DNA of 64,000 nucleotides from JACDHG01 sp963811585 (lineage in GTDB: Bacteria > Actinomycetota > Actinomycetes > Propionibacteriales > Nocardioidaceae). The notes under the pieces are model-generated. The model was given only the letters and a program-made list of their open reading frames with translations. It was not told the DNA's origin and made no database searches. Of the stretch, positions 24,969 through 33,075 are shown piece after piece. How positions within the stretch are numbered: position 1 is the stretch's first letter; each line of letters opens with the position of its first letter. The stretch is from positions 143,143-207,142 of the forward strand of contig CAWERR010000002.1 in assembly GCA_963811585.1 (NCBI GenBank). Direction: 5' to 3'. The position numbers and the translations under genes are program-made.

Positions 24969-25720
24969 CCGCGGTGCTCACTCCCCCGCTTCCCGCGCTG
25001 GTCGTCGGCACCGTCAGCCACGTCCGCCGTACTCCCCTGCACCGCGCGTTCACGCACCGGCAGTTCCAGTGGCTGGTCGACCTCGACGCACTCCCGCGCC
25101 TCCGGTGGCCTGCGCGACTGCTGGCCCGGTTCGACCCGCACGACCATCTTGACCGGGGTCGGCTCGGGGGCGGCATCCGAGGGGACGTCGAGCGCTTCCT
25201 CGACGCCCGCGGCATCCGGATGGGCGCCGGCGACCGTGTCCTCATGCTGGCCAACGCCCGGGTGCTCGGCCACACCTTCGACCCGCTGTCGGTCTTCTGG
25301 TGCCTGGACGCTGTCGGCCGGGTAAAGGCCGTCGTCTTCGAGGTGCACAACACCCACGGCGAGCGGCACGCCTACCTGCTCGACGTCGATCCGGCTGGCC
25401 GGGCGAGCGTCGACAAGACCTTCTACGTCTCGCCGTTTAACGACGTGTCCGGGGGGTACGACGTGCGCGTACACCTCGCACCCGACCAGGTAAGCGTCAC
25501 CGTGGCGCTCAACCGCGACGGCGAGCGCGTGCTTACGGCGATCACCACCGGCACGCCTGTCCATGCCACGACCGGCGCCCTGGTCCGCACCACTGCGCAT
25601 CATCTCTTCATGACGCACCGGGTAAGCCTGCTCATCCGCTGGCACGGGATCCAGCTGTGGCTGCGCGGCCTACCCATCCTTCGCCGACCAACCCGAGTGC
25701 CCGAGGAGGGCGTCCGATGA
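24965..25720 (+). CDS. DUF1365 protein
   Basis: Protein of 251 residues in DUF1365, a family of unknown biochemistry found almost always beside the COG2907 oxidoreductase and a Cfa-like enzyme. Family signs: VSHVRRTPLHRAFTHRQFQWLVDLD at the N-terminus, GDRVLMLANARVLGHTFDPLSVFWC, EVHNTHGERHAYLL, KTFYVSPFNDVSGGYDVRV and the C-terminal LIRWHGIQLWLRGLP. The GTG start overlaps the upstream TGA by four bases. Strict linkage suggests it acts on the same lipid, but no reaction can be assigned. Confidence 0.92.
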   Translation: MTAVLTPPLPALVVGTVSHVRRTPLHRAFTHRQFQWLVDLDALPRLRWPARLLARFDPHDHLDRGRLGGGIRGDVERFLDARGIRMGAGDRVLMLANARVLGHTFDPLSVFWCLDAVGRVKAVVFEVHNTHGERHAYLLDVDPAGRASVDKTFYVSPFNDVSGGYDVRVHLAPDQVSVTVALNRDGERVLTAITTGTPVHATTGALVRTTAHHLFMTHRVSLLIRWHGIQLWLRGLPILRRPTRVPEEGVR

Positions 25721-27009
25721 CAACCATGATCCAGCCGATCTGCCTGCGACAGCCCCTGCTTCGCCCGCTCTGCGTGCGCGCTGTCGTGGCGCGGAAGATC
25801 GTCGAGGCGGTCGCCCGACGGGTGCCCGTCGACGTACTCATGCCCGACGGGACGCTCCTGGGACGACCGGATGCCAGCAGTGGGTCAGGGGACCGGCCGG
25901 TGCTCGAGGTGGTCCGCCCGCAGGCGCTCTTCGAACGACTCGCCCACCACCCGAAGATCGGGATAGGCGAGGCCTACATGGCAGGCGACTGGCGGGCCGC
26001 GCCCGGCACCGACCTCGCCGAGCTACTGCGGCCTTTCGCCGAGCAACTCACCACGATCGTGCCGCCGGCCCTCGCACGGCTACGCCGCGTCGTCGACCGC
26101 CGCATCCCGCACACTCAGCGCAACTCGATGACAGGGTCGCGCAAGAACATCCAGACGCACTACGACCTCAGCAACGACATGTTCGCGGCGTTCCTCGACA
26201 AGACGTTGAGCTACAGCTCCGCGCTGTTCGACAACACGACGCCCTGGGCGGAGCAGAACTTCGAGGAGGCGCAGCTGCGCAAGGTCAACGCGATTCTCGA
26301 CCAGGCGCGGGTCGATGCGGGCTCCCGGGTGCTGGAGATCGGTACTGGTTGGGGCACGCTGGCGATCGAGGCAGCCCGCCGTGGGGCGCAGGTCACCACG
26401 CTCACCCTGTCGGCCGAGCAGGCCGCACTTGCGCAGGAGCGGGTCGATGCCGCCGGGCTCACTAACCGCGTCGAGATCCGGTTGCAGGACTACCGCGAGG
26501 CCGACGGCAGCTATGACGCGATCGTGAGCGTCGAGATGATCGAAGCGGTCGGCGAGGAGTACTGGCCGACCTACTTCTCCACGCTCGACGCCCGGCTCGC
26601 ACCCGGCGGCACCGTGGCCATCCAGGCGATCTTGATGAGCCACGAGCGCTACCTGGCCACCCGGAACTCCTACGGCTGGATCCAGAAGCACGTCTTCCCC
26701 GGCGGGCTGATCCCCTCGCGGCGCGCGATCGAGGACACGGCACAGCGGCATACGACGTTGCGGGTCAGCGAAGTGAACACCTTCGGGATGCACTACGCCG
26801 AGACGTTGCGCCGCTGGCGGCACACGTTCAACGAGCAGTGGTGGCGGGTCGAGGGACATGGCTTCGACGAGGTCTTCCGCCGCCGATGGGAGTTCTACCT
26901 TGCCTACTGCGAGGCGGGCTTCGCATCCGGCTACCTGGACGTCGTGCAGATACGGCTCGAGCGTCCCATGCCCGCACAACTCGACACCGCACTGGGCGAA
27001 GCCGCATGA
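25717..27009 (+). CDS. Cyclopropane-fatty-acyl-phospholipid synthase family methyltransferase
   Basis: SAM-dependent enzyme of 430 residues that methylates or cyclopropanates unsaturated acyl chains of membrane phospholipids. An N-terminal domain (GIGEAYMAGDWRA) is followed by the catalytic domain: NIQTHYDLSNDMFAAFLDKTLSYSSALF, SAM motif RVLEIGTGWGTLAIEA, SVEMIEAVGEEYWPTYF, IQKHVFPGGLIPS and YAETLRRWRHTFNEQW. All are intact. Its ATG overlaps the DUF1365 stop. The family covers both cyclopropane synthases and the UfaM-type methylase of furan fatty-acid synthesis. The operon context favours the latter or a light/oxidative-stress version, as inference. Confidence 0.92.
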   Translation: MTTMIQPICLRQPLLRPLCVRAVVARKIVEAVARRVPVDVLMPDGTLLGRPDASSGSGDRPVLEVVRPQALFERLAHHPKIGIGEAYMAGDWRAAPGTDLAELLRPFAEQLTTIVPPALARLRRVVDRRIPHTQRNSMTGSRKNIQTHYDLSNDMFAAFLDKTLSYSSALFDNTTPWAEQNFEEAQLRKVNAILDQARVDAGSRVLEIGTGWGTLAIEAARRGAQVTTLTLSAEQAALAQERVDAAGLTNRVEIRLQDYREADGSYDAIVSVEMIEAVGEEYWPTYFSTLDARLAPGGTVAIQAILMSHERYLATRNSYGWIQKHVFPGGLIPSRRAIEDTAQRHTTLRVSEVNTFGMHYAETLRRWRHTFNEQWWRVEGHGFDEVFRRRWEFYLAYCEAGFASGYLDVVQIRLERPMPAQLDTALGEAA

Positions 27010-27769
27010 CCGCGGCTAACCAGGAGCCGCCTATCCGCGGCCGCCGGTACTGGCTCGTCGGCGCCTCGAGCGGTATCGGCGCCGCACTCGCGACCGAGCT
27101 GGTACGTCGCGGCGCGCACGTCGCGATCAGCGCCCGGCGGGCGGAAGACCTCGACGCCGTGTCGGGCGGGATGATGCCGTCGTGCCGCTGGACGCCACCG
27201 ACCGGGACGCCGTACGCCGCGCTGCCGCCGAGGTAACCGAGTCGCTCGGCGGTCTCGATGTCGCGGTGTGGTGCGCGGGCTACTGGAAGCAGTTCGACGC
27301 CGCCCAGTGGGACCCGGAAGTGTTCGCGCGACATGTCGAGGTCAACCTGCTCGGGCTGAACAACTTCCTCGCCGCGGTGCTCCCGACGATGGCCGCGGGT
27401 GGGCGCGGCCACGTCGTAGGGATCGCGTCGGTTGCGGGATACCGCGGGATCGCTGGGGCCGAGGCTTACGGCGCGACCAAGGCCGCGCAGATCAACCTGC
27501 TCGAGGCACTGCGAGCCTCGCTCGGCCCGCGCGGCGTGCGCGTGACCACGGTCTGCCCAGGGTTCGTGAGGACAGAGATGACCTCGGCGAACCGGTTCCC
27601 GATGCCATTCATGGTCGAGGCGGACGAGGCGGCCCGAGCCATCGCCGACGGGATCGAGCGACGACGTACCGAGATCGTGTTCCCGCTGCGGATGGCAGCG
27701 CTGATGAAGGCAGCCCGGTTGGTCCCAGTGGGTCTGTGGGCGGCAATGTCAGGCCGCGCCGCGAGATAG
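27006..27769 (+). pseudogene. Short-chain dehydrogenase interrupted by a one-base frameshift
   Basis: The gene starts with ATG at 27006, overlapping the stop of the methyltransferase. It reads an SDR N-terminus (RYWLVGASSGIGAALATELVRRGAHVAISARRAEDLDAV) up to about 27170. The rest of the enzyme (DDAVVPLDATDRDAV, then LDVAVWCAGYW, the Ser...Tyr-Lys region GIASVAGYRGIAGAEAYGATKAAQ, and VCPGFVRTEMT) continues in the next frame to 27769. Restoring one G in the run at 27168-27170 would make a single protein of about 254 residues. It is either a recent mutation or an indel error in the assembly. If intact, it is the fourth gene of the lipid operon. Confidence 0.85.
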
Positions 27770-27783
27770 AGCGCGGCGGATCG

Positions 27784-28326
27784 TCAGGCCCGTACCCACA
27801 CAAGACTTGACCACAGGACGATGCCGACAGACCCAGCGATCACCACGACCAAGTACCTGGCCCGAAGGCGCTTCAAAACCTTGTCGTTCTCGTTCTTGTT
27901 ATCGGCGCAAGCAAGCGCCAGGTCCCTCAAGAGGCTGGCCTCGGTCGGACCGGGGACCTGCCGTTCGATCATCGACTCAGTGATGGCCTTGGCGTCGGCT
28001 CGATATCCCCACGAAATGCGTCTCGACATCAGCAGGCAGGTGAACAGAATGGCGACCAGCGTTGCCACACTCGCCGCGACAGCCAACGAATAGAAGAGCC
28101 GGTCCTTGTCAGCGTCCCTGACAGCACGCAATCCAGCGCCAACGAGGAAAGCCGTCCCGACACCGACAAACGCCAGGAACTGAACGGCACGACCACGCAT
28201 GTTCTCCAGTTCCGCCGTCTGGTCGTCCAGAGCACGCCGACCCTCTTCGTAGGCGACTCGATAGAGGGCAGCGTTTTCTTGATTCGGACGAACTTTTTGC
28301 CGCTGCTCGGGGTTGGACTCAGTCAT
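27784..28326 (-). CDS. Small three-helix membrane protein of unknown function
   Basis: Protein of 180 residues. A charged, coiled-coil-like N-terminus (EQRQKVRPNQENAALYRVAYEEGRRALDDQTAELENMRGRA) leads into two helices (VQFLAFVGVGTAFLVGAGL and LFYSLAVAASVATLVAILFTCLLM). A cytoplasmic loop and a third helix at the end (YLVVVIAGSVGIVLWSSLVWV) follow. The ALDxQ..x..LRxRA layout resembles a widespread actinobacterial family of unknown function. Some proteins of similar build act as membrane effectors in defence systems, but no partner gene is present. Convergent with the broken SDR, 14 bases apart. Confidence 0.7.
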   Translation of the reverse strand: MTESNPEQRQKVRPNQENAALYRVAYEEGRRALDDQTAELENMRGRAVQFLAFVGVGTAFLVGAGLRAVRDADKDRLFYSLAVAASVATLVAILFTCLLMSRRISWGYRADAKAITESMIERQVPGPTEASLLRDLALACADNKNENDKVLKRLRARYLVVVIAGSVGIVLWSSLVWVRA

Positions 28327-28419
28327 TGGTTAGCCTCACTTGCCGGCGAAGGCGCTTGGTGCAGGTATGCAGGTACGACGGGACTCCTGGGGCGCGGTGA
28401 CAGCAGACTAGACGTTTTC

Positions 28420-30060
28420 TTACCTCCGTGCCCGGGGCAGGATCAGCAGGGCGTCACCGACGGGCCGCTCACCCGTCGCATCGGAGGGCTGGTTGATGAC
28501 CTGTCCGTCGACCACCATCGTGGTCGATCCACCCCCGTCAAGGTTGAGCGCATCGCGCATCCCAAGCGCGCGGGCCACGGCACCGGTCTCGACGATGGTC
28601 AGGCCGAGGCTCGCCGTGCTGCGGCCGTCCGCAGTCGCCAGGATGATGCGCCCTGCGGAGTCGACCCCGGCGAAGGTGCGCGGGTTCCGCTTCGCGCTGA
28701 AGCCGTAGTAGAAGCTCGGATCGGTCGGGCGCACGAACCCGTCGGCTCTCGGGGTTACGTGCAAGCGGCCGTCGCGGACAAGCTCCGGTCCGCCGTTGAC
28801 AATCGACGTACGTGACAGGTTCCCGACACCCTTGTGGTGCTGGCCGCCCAGCGTCGCGGAGATCTTCAACCGCTGACCGACAACGGCAGCCGCCCTGAGG
28901 TCGTCGACCAGGGTCCCGGTGGCCTGGACAGCCCGATGACCGGATGGCAACGGCCCGCCACGCGGCGATCGCAGCGACACCACCCTGTCGTGCCGGTTGA
29001 CGACAGCCTCCAAGCCCGGCCCGGACGGGGTGCTCTGCCCGAACTCGGGATTGAAGGCGATCAGCTCGTCGGTGTCCGTGCATGTGAAGTCATGCAGCGG
29101 CCTCGAGGTGGGTACGTCGTCGGCCGTGCCTCCGCAGTTGCGGATGAGCCCCGGCACCCTGTTGATCCCATCCAGCTGCAGCCGCGTGTGGCGGTGACCC
29201 TCGACCGTCCCGATCCAGCGCAGACGCTCAACCTGCGGGTGCGACGCGTCGGCACGAAGCAACAAGGCGGGTCGGCTGCCCACCGTCTCACTCAGCAGCT
29301 CGCCCTCGTAGACCCCAACACCTGCTGGGTCCCCAGGTGCACCGGCAGCAGGGTCGAGGACGAAGTAGCCCGCGTTGACGGCTGCGGTCGCTCCTCGGCT
29401 CTCGCTCAGCACGCTGGTGGTCTCGCGGTCTGCGATGTCGGGGCCGTATGACGCCACAAGGCCGCCACGGAACTTGCCCGGATCGATCGTGAGGACACTC
29501 AGCCGCCAGGGTCCGCGGTCGCTCTGTGACCCGTCCCAACCGGTGAACCTGCTCGCACCGGCGAACCCTGCAGCGACCATCTCCGCGAGCACGGCGTCAG
29601 CGGCTGCTTGGGTGCTGAACCTTCCGACCCGCACCCGCCAGCCGAGGGTGCCGCCAGCGAAGTCGGCCGTCGACGGAGTCACGACCCTCTCGACACGCGG
29701 ACTGAAACCTTCCTCACGCAGCCGGTCGGCAAGCTCCTCGGCACTCGCCCGGTCAGACAATGCCGTCGGCGGCGCATCCGGGTCAGGCGACGTGTCACCG
29801 GCCGGGATGTTCGTCTCGACTGTCCACACATGGGACGGGTCGGCTGTGCCCCGGACGATCGTGGTCAGCGTGACGCCGGGCTGCAACGTCTCCGTCGTAC
29901 GCACTTCGTCGAGGCCTGCGGGGCCCAAAGGAAGGGAGCCCGCCGCCGCGTTTGAGAGCGCGACCGGAGCGGGGACGTGATGTACCTGCGCCGTGACCGT
30001 GAGCGGGGTGGCAACTAGGGCGAGGGCGGTGATCGAGATGGCAAGGTGCGATTTCATCAT
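28420..30060 (-). CDS. Exported SPOR and phosphodiester-glycosidase (NAGPA/DUF2233) protein
   Basis: Secreted protein of 546 residues. After a signal peptide (HLAISITALALVATPLTVTAQ) it has a SPOR-like repeat (about residues 100-175: SDRASAEELADRLREEGFSPRVERV and WRVRVGRFSTQAAADAVLAEM), which in other proteins binds denuded peptidoglycan. The C-terminal half is an NAGPA-type phosphodiester glycosidase: AAVNAGYFVLD, IVNGGPELVRDG, ADGRSTASLGLTIVETGAVARALG and the catalytic-site loop ALNLDGGGSTTMVVDG. The family cleaves N-acetylglucosamine phosphodiesters; the bacterial target is probably wall glycopolymer. Two envelope genes follow (M15 peptidase, CapA-like), which fits a wall-remodelling role. 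Confidence 0.85.
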   Translation of the reverse strand: MMKSHLAISITALALVATPLTVTAQVHHVPAPVALSNAAAGSLPLGPAGLDEVRTTETLQPGVTLTTIVRGTADPSHVWTVETNIPAGDTSPDPDAPPTALSDRASAEELADRLREEGFSPRVERVVTPSTADFAGGTLGWRVRVGRFSTQAAADAVLAEMVAAGFAGASRFTGWDGSQSDRGPWRLSVLTIDPGKFRGGLVASYGPDIADRETTSVLSESRGATAAVNAGYFVLDPAAGAPGDPAGVGVYEGELLSETVGSRPALLLRADASHPQVERLRWIGTVEGHRHTRLQLDGINRVPGLIRNCGGTADDVPTSRPLHDFTCTDTDELIAFNPEFGQSTPSGPGLEAVVNRHDRVVSLRSPRGGPLPSGHRAVQATGTLVDDLRAAAVVGQRLKISATLGGQHHKGVGNLSRTSIVNGGPELVRDGRLHVTPRADGFVRPTDPSFYYGFSAKRNPRTFAGVDSAGRIILATADGRSTASLGLTIVETGAVARALGMRDALNLDGGGSTTMVVDGQVINQPSDATGERPVGDALLILPRARR

Positions 30061-30102
30061 CGATTCATCCTGGCACCGGAAGAGCCGCGGCGCTCGTCGA
30101 CG

Positions 30103-30180
30103 TTGATCGAGCTCTGGGTCTCGACAAGCTCGACGGCGGGCGTACCGTCGGTGGTCGAGCTTGGTCGACGTGACCGGCGG
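30103..30180. repeat. Intergenic palindromic repeat, copy 1
   Basis: Contains the exact 15-mer TCTCGACAAGCTCGA (30119-30133), shared with four other plus-strand sites in the window, flanked by partial reverse-complement words (TCGAGCT before it, TCGAGCTTG after it at 30155-30163). It lies between divergent genes, so it is not simply a terminator. Confidence 0.7.
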
Positions 30181-30209
30181 GCTACCTTCGTACGGGTAGC
30201 GTCGTTATT

Positions 30210-31043
30210 GTGCCTCGTCAGGTTGCCGATGCAGTCGGTGCTGCCATCGCGATGGTGCTGCTCGCCGTCATCGCTGGCTGTACCGCACCAGCTGACGAGG
30301 TGACACGAAATGCAGCCACCGCAGGCACGACGACCAGCAACGCGGCCGCTCCCACGTCGAAATCGCCGGGGCAGTCCTCATCGCCACCCTCCACCGAGCC
30401 AAGCACGGTCAAGGGAACTCCCCCCACCGTGCCCACCAGGGTGGAGGAGACGCTGCCCGCGTTCTCCGCTTCCGTGCAGCGCATCAGCCCGGAGCTCCGG
30501 GCCCGCATGGCCACCTCCCTCCACCCCGGCTGCCCGGTGGGCACACGAGACCTTCGCTACCTGCGGATGACTCATGTCGGGTTCACCGGATCCGCTGTCA
30601 GTGGGGAGATGATCGTCAATGCGAGCCAAGCCAGCGCGGTGGTCGACGTGTTCCGACGCCTGTACGCCGCTCGCTGGCCGATCTACCAGATGCGGCTCGT
30701 TGACGACTACCAAGGCAACGACGACCTGTCCCTGGCCGCGAACAACACCTCTGGCTTCAACTGCCGCCGGGTCGACGGCACACAACGGTGGTCCACCCAC
30801 GCCTATGGCCATGCGATCGACATCAACCCGATCCAGAACCCGTACATCATCGGAGGCTCCGTGTCGCCGGAGGAGGGCCGGCGCTACGTGCAGGTTGAGC
30901 GCTCAGCCGACGTACCCCAGCGCCGCGGCGTGATCGGCGCGGGTGATGTGGTCGTCGCCGCGTTCGAGAGGATCGGCTGGGATTGGGGCGGTGACTGGGT
31001 CAACACCAAGGACTACCAGCACTTCTACTTGGCCGGCGACTAG
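30210..31043 (+). CDS. Lipoprotein with M15-family (D-Ala-D-Ala carboxypeptidase-like) domain
   Basis: Protein of 277 residues. The N-terminus is a lipoprotein signal (AIAMVLLAVIAGC, lipobox Cys about residue 29) followed by a Thr/Ser/Pro-rich spacer to about residue 80. The C-terminal half is an M15C-type zinc peptidase: MRLVDDY, NNTSGFNCR, the zinc motif STHAYGHAIDINPIQNP (His...Asp) and the final KDYQHFYL histidine. Such enzymes cut D,D or L,D bonds in peptidoglycan stem peptides. The GTG start is at 30210. The flanking genes also code for exported envelope proteins. Confidence 0.87.
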   Translation: MPRQVADAVGAAIAMVLLAVIAGCTAPADEVTRNAATAGTTTSNAAAPTSKSPGQSSSPPSTEPSTVKGTPPTVPTRVEETLPAFSASVQRISPELRARMATSLHPGCPVGTRDLRYLRMTHVGFTGSAVSGEMIVNASQASAVVDVFRRLYAARWPIYQMRLVDDYQGNDDLSLAANNTSGFNCRRVDGTQRWSTHAYGHAIDINPIQNPYIIGGSVSPEEGRRYVQVERSADVPQRRGVIGAGDVVVAAFERIGWDWGGDWVNTKDYQHFYLAGD

Positions 31044-31064
31044 CACTACCGACGCGTTCCGGTC

Positions 31065-32168
31065 TCAGGGCGGCGGGGCAGCGGCCAACGACGTGCACTT
31101 GCGAAGCTGCCGCCAGTCGGCCAGCGCGTTGGTGTGTTGGCTGCCGGCCACGAGATGCGGTTGCCCGTCGGAGCGGATGTGCGCCGGCATGAAGGAGTCA
31201 GCGACCACCTCACCGTCGCGGATGGTCAACTGCAAGATGCCAGTGCTCACAGAGTTTTGGTTGTACCAGACGAAGTTGCCGAGACCGTAGGCGATATAGG
31301 TGTCGTCGAGCCAGCCGGTTCCCTGGAGGGCATGTGCGTGACTGCCAAGGACGATGTCAGCGCCCGCACTGGAGAGCGCCTGCGCAAACGCCAGCTGCGT
31401 CCGACCGGGACACGGTTGATACTCCGTCCCCCAGTGGAGGTAGACAACGACGACGTCGGTCTGCTCGGCAGCCCTGCGTACTGCCTGAAGGAGTTGCGGA
31501 CTCGGGGTCAACGCCACCGCCACTCCCGGCTCGTCGGCTGTGGCCGCCCAGGCGGCTGCGGTGCGGTCTCTGATCGTCGTTGCGGCAAGGGCGGCAATCG
31601 TGGTGCCACGGATCGAGACGATGTGCGGCCGGAACGCGGCGCTGGCGTCTTCGCCGATGCCAACCACAGGGACAGGGCTGCGACGTACGGCGGCCAACGT
31701 GTCGCGCAGACCGACAGCTCCGTAGTCCGCGGCGTGGTTGTTGGCGAGGCTCACCACGTCAATGCCCATGGCGTCGAGCACATCGAACGCCTTCGCCGAC
31801 GTACGGAAGGTGTATTGCTTGGGTTCGGGCTGGCCGCGACGAGTGATCGCGGTCTCGAGGTTGAGCATCATCAGGTCCGGTTGTCTCAGCGCACCCGTGA
31901 TGGTCGGCCCCAGCGCAGTTCGCGGGTGACGCAACAGGGCGGCGAGGTGACGCTCGAAGTGCACGTCGCCGGCGAAGCCCAAGGTGACGACTCCAGGTGC
32001 GGATCCTTCGGTGGTCGAGGCGCCGGTGGTCTGGCCGGAGTCTGATGACGCGGTGTCAGGGTCGTCGGCGGTGGTCGGGCTCGACGTGGTTGCGCCGTCG
32101 CAAGCTGCCAGCCCGGCGGCCACGACAACCACGAGCATCCAAGACCTGAGTACGGTGCTCCTCCCCAT
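31065..32168 (-). CDS. CapA-family lipoprotein (metallophosphatase-like)
   Basis: Protein of 367 residues with a lipoprotein signal (LRSWMLVVVVAAGLAAC, Cys about 23) and an acidic Ser/Thr-rich spacer. The CapA (PGA_cap) domain follows: GFAGDVHFERHL, LMMLNLETAIT, DVVSLANNHAADYG, YLHWGTEYQPCPG, IVLGSHAHALQG and YIAYGLGNFVW. The conserved Asp, Asn-His and His residues form the two-metal centre of the calcineurin-like phosphoesterase fold. CapA was named for poly-gamma-glutamate capsule production; most lone homologues have unknown substrates. It is convergent with the M15 lipoprotein gene. Confidence 0.88.
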   Translation of the reverse strand: MGRSTVLRSWMLVVVVAAGLAACDGATTSSPTTADDPDTASSDSGQTTGASTTEGSAPGVVTLGFAGDVHFERHLAALLRHPRTALGPTITGALRQPDLMMLNLETAITRRGQPEPKQYTFRTSAKAFDVLDAMGIDVVSLANNHAADYGAVGLRDTLAAVRRSPVPVVGIGEDASAAFRPHIVSIRGTTIAALAATTIRDRTAAAWAATADEPGVAVALTPSPQLLQAVRRAAEQTDVVVVYLHWGTEYQPCPGRTQLAFAQALSSAGADIVLGSHAHALQGTGWLDDTYIAYGLGNFVWYNQNSVSTGILQLTIRDGEVVADSFMPAHIRSDGQPHLVAGSQHTNALADWRQLRKCTSLAAAPPP

Positions 32169-32230
32169 CAGTTTACCGTAGCCGGGGTCAGGGAGAGACG
32201 GACAGCAGAGCGCGGCTGGCGCTACGGTCA

Positions 32231-32950
32231 GTGCATGGCAGTGTTCGTCAGCCGCCCCTGCTCGACATGAGCGCCGAGACGGTGCAGGACGTCATCGCAC
32301 GCCTGCGCCTCATCGACCAAGAGCTTCCGTCGGGTGATGGGGCGGCGGTGTTCAACCGCATGTACCTCACCGTGACCGAGGAGGTCGCCGCCGGGCTCGA
32401 GGGGGCCCAGATCTTCAGCGACCCCGTGTTTATGGAGCGGCTCGACGTGAGGTTCGCGTCCTTATGGATCGAGGCGTACGACGCATCCGGCACTGTCGTG
32501 CCGAAAGCCTGGGCGGCACTTTTCGAGTCTCGCCAGGACCACGCGCTGCTCCCGATCCAGTTCGCCATCGCCGGCATGAACTCCCACATCTCACACGATC
32601 TGCCGGTTGCCGTCATCGCAACCTGCAATGAGCTCGACGCGTCTCCCGACGACGCCGGGATCCGGGAAGACTTCGAGGCGGTCAACGACCTGCTCGCTGC
32701 CTGCGAGTCCAAAATTCGCCGGTCTTTCCTCACCGAGATCGGCAAGGCGGCCGACGAGCGCGTCGGCCCGGTGGTCCACCTCATCAGCTCGTGGAAGATC
32801 GACAAGGCGCGTGACGTCGCGTGGGTGAACGTCGAGGCGCTGTGGGCGATGCGTGGCATCGGCTCACTGGCCGACCGCTACCAGGCGGCGCTGGCCCGCA
32901 CGGTCGGCATGGGATCTCGGTATCTGCTGACTCCTACCTTGCTTACGTGA
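32231..32950 (+). CDS. DUF5995 family protein
   Basis: Cytoplasmic, mostly helical protein of 239 residues. Family-like segments are VFNRMYLTVTEEV, FMERLDVRFASLWIEA, PKAWAALFE, the well-conserved FAIAGMNSHISHDLPVAV, EDFEAVNDLLAACESKIRRSF, and WKIDKARDVAWVNVEALW near the end. The His-rich GMNSHISHDL could bind metal. Function unknown. The start is uncertain: a GTG at 32231 and an ATG at 32267 are both possible, and neither has a clear ribosome-binding site. Confidence 0.8.
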   Translation: MHGSVRQPPLLDMSAETVQDVIARLRLIDQELPSGDGAAVFNRMYLTVTEEVAAGLEGAQIFSDPVFMERLDVRFASLWIEAYDASGTVVPKAWAALFESRQDHALLPIQFAIAGMNSHISHDLPVAVIATCNELDASPDDAGIREDFEAVNDLLAACESKIRRSFLTEIGKAADERVGPVVHLISSWKIDKARDVAWVNVEALWAMRGIGSLADRYQAALARTVGMGSRYLLTPTLLT

Positions 32951-33075
32951 CCGGGTAGCAGCGAACGCCCGTGAGTCCATAGGCGACTAGCCCGATCGGT
33001 CAGAAGTTGTCACCTAATGGGTCGATTCTGCTCGAAGCGTGACTCGGTGGCCAGGCTGACCGGCACCCTTCTTCC

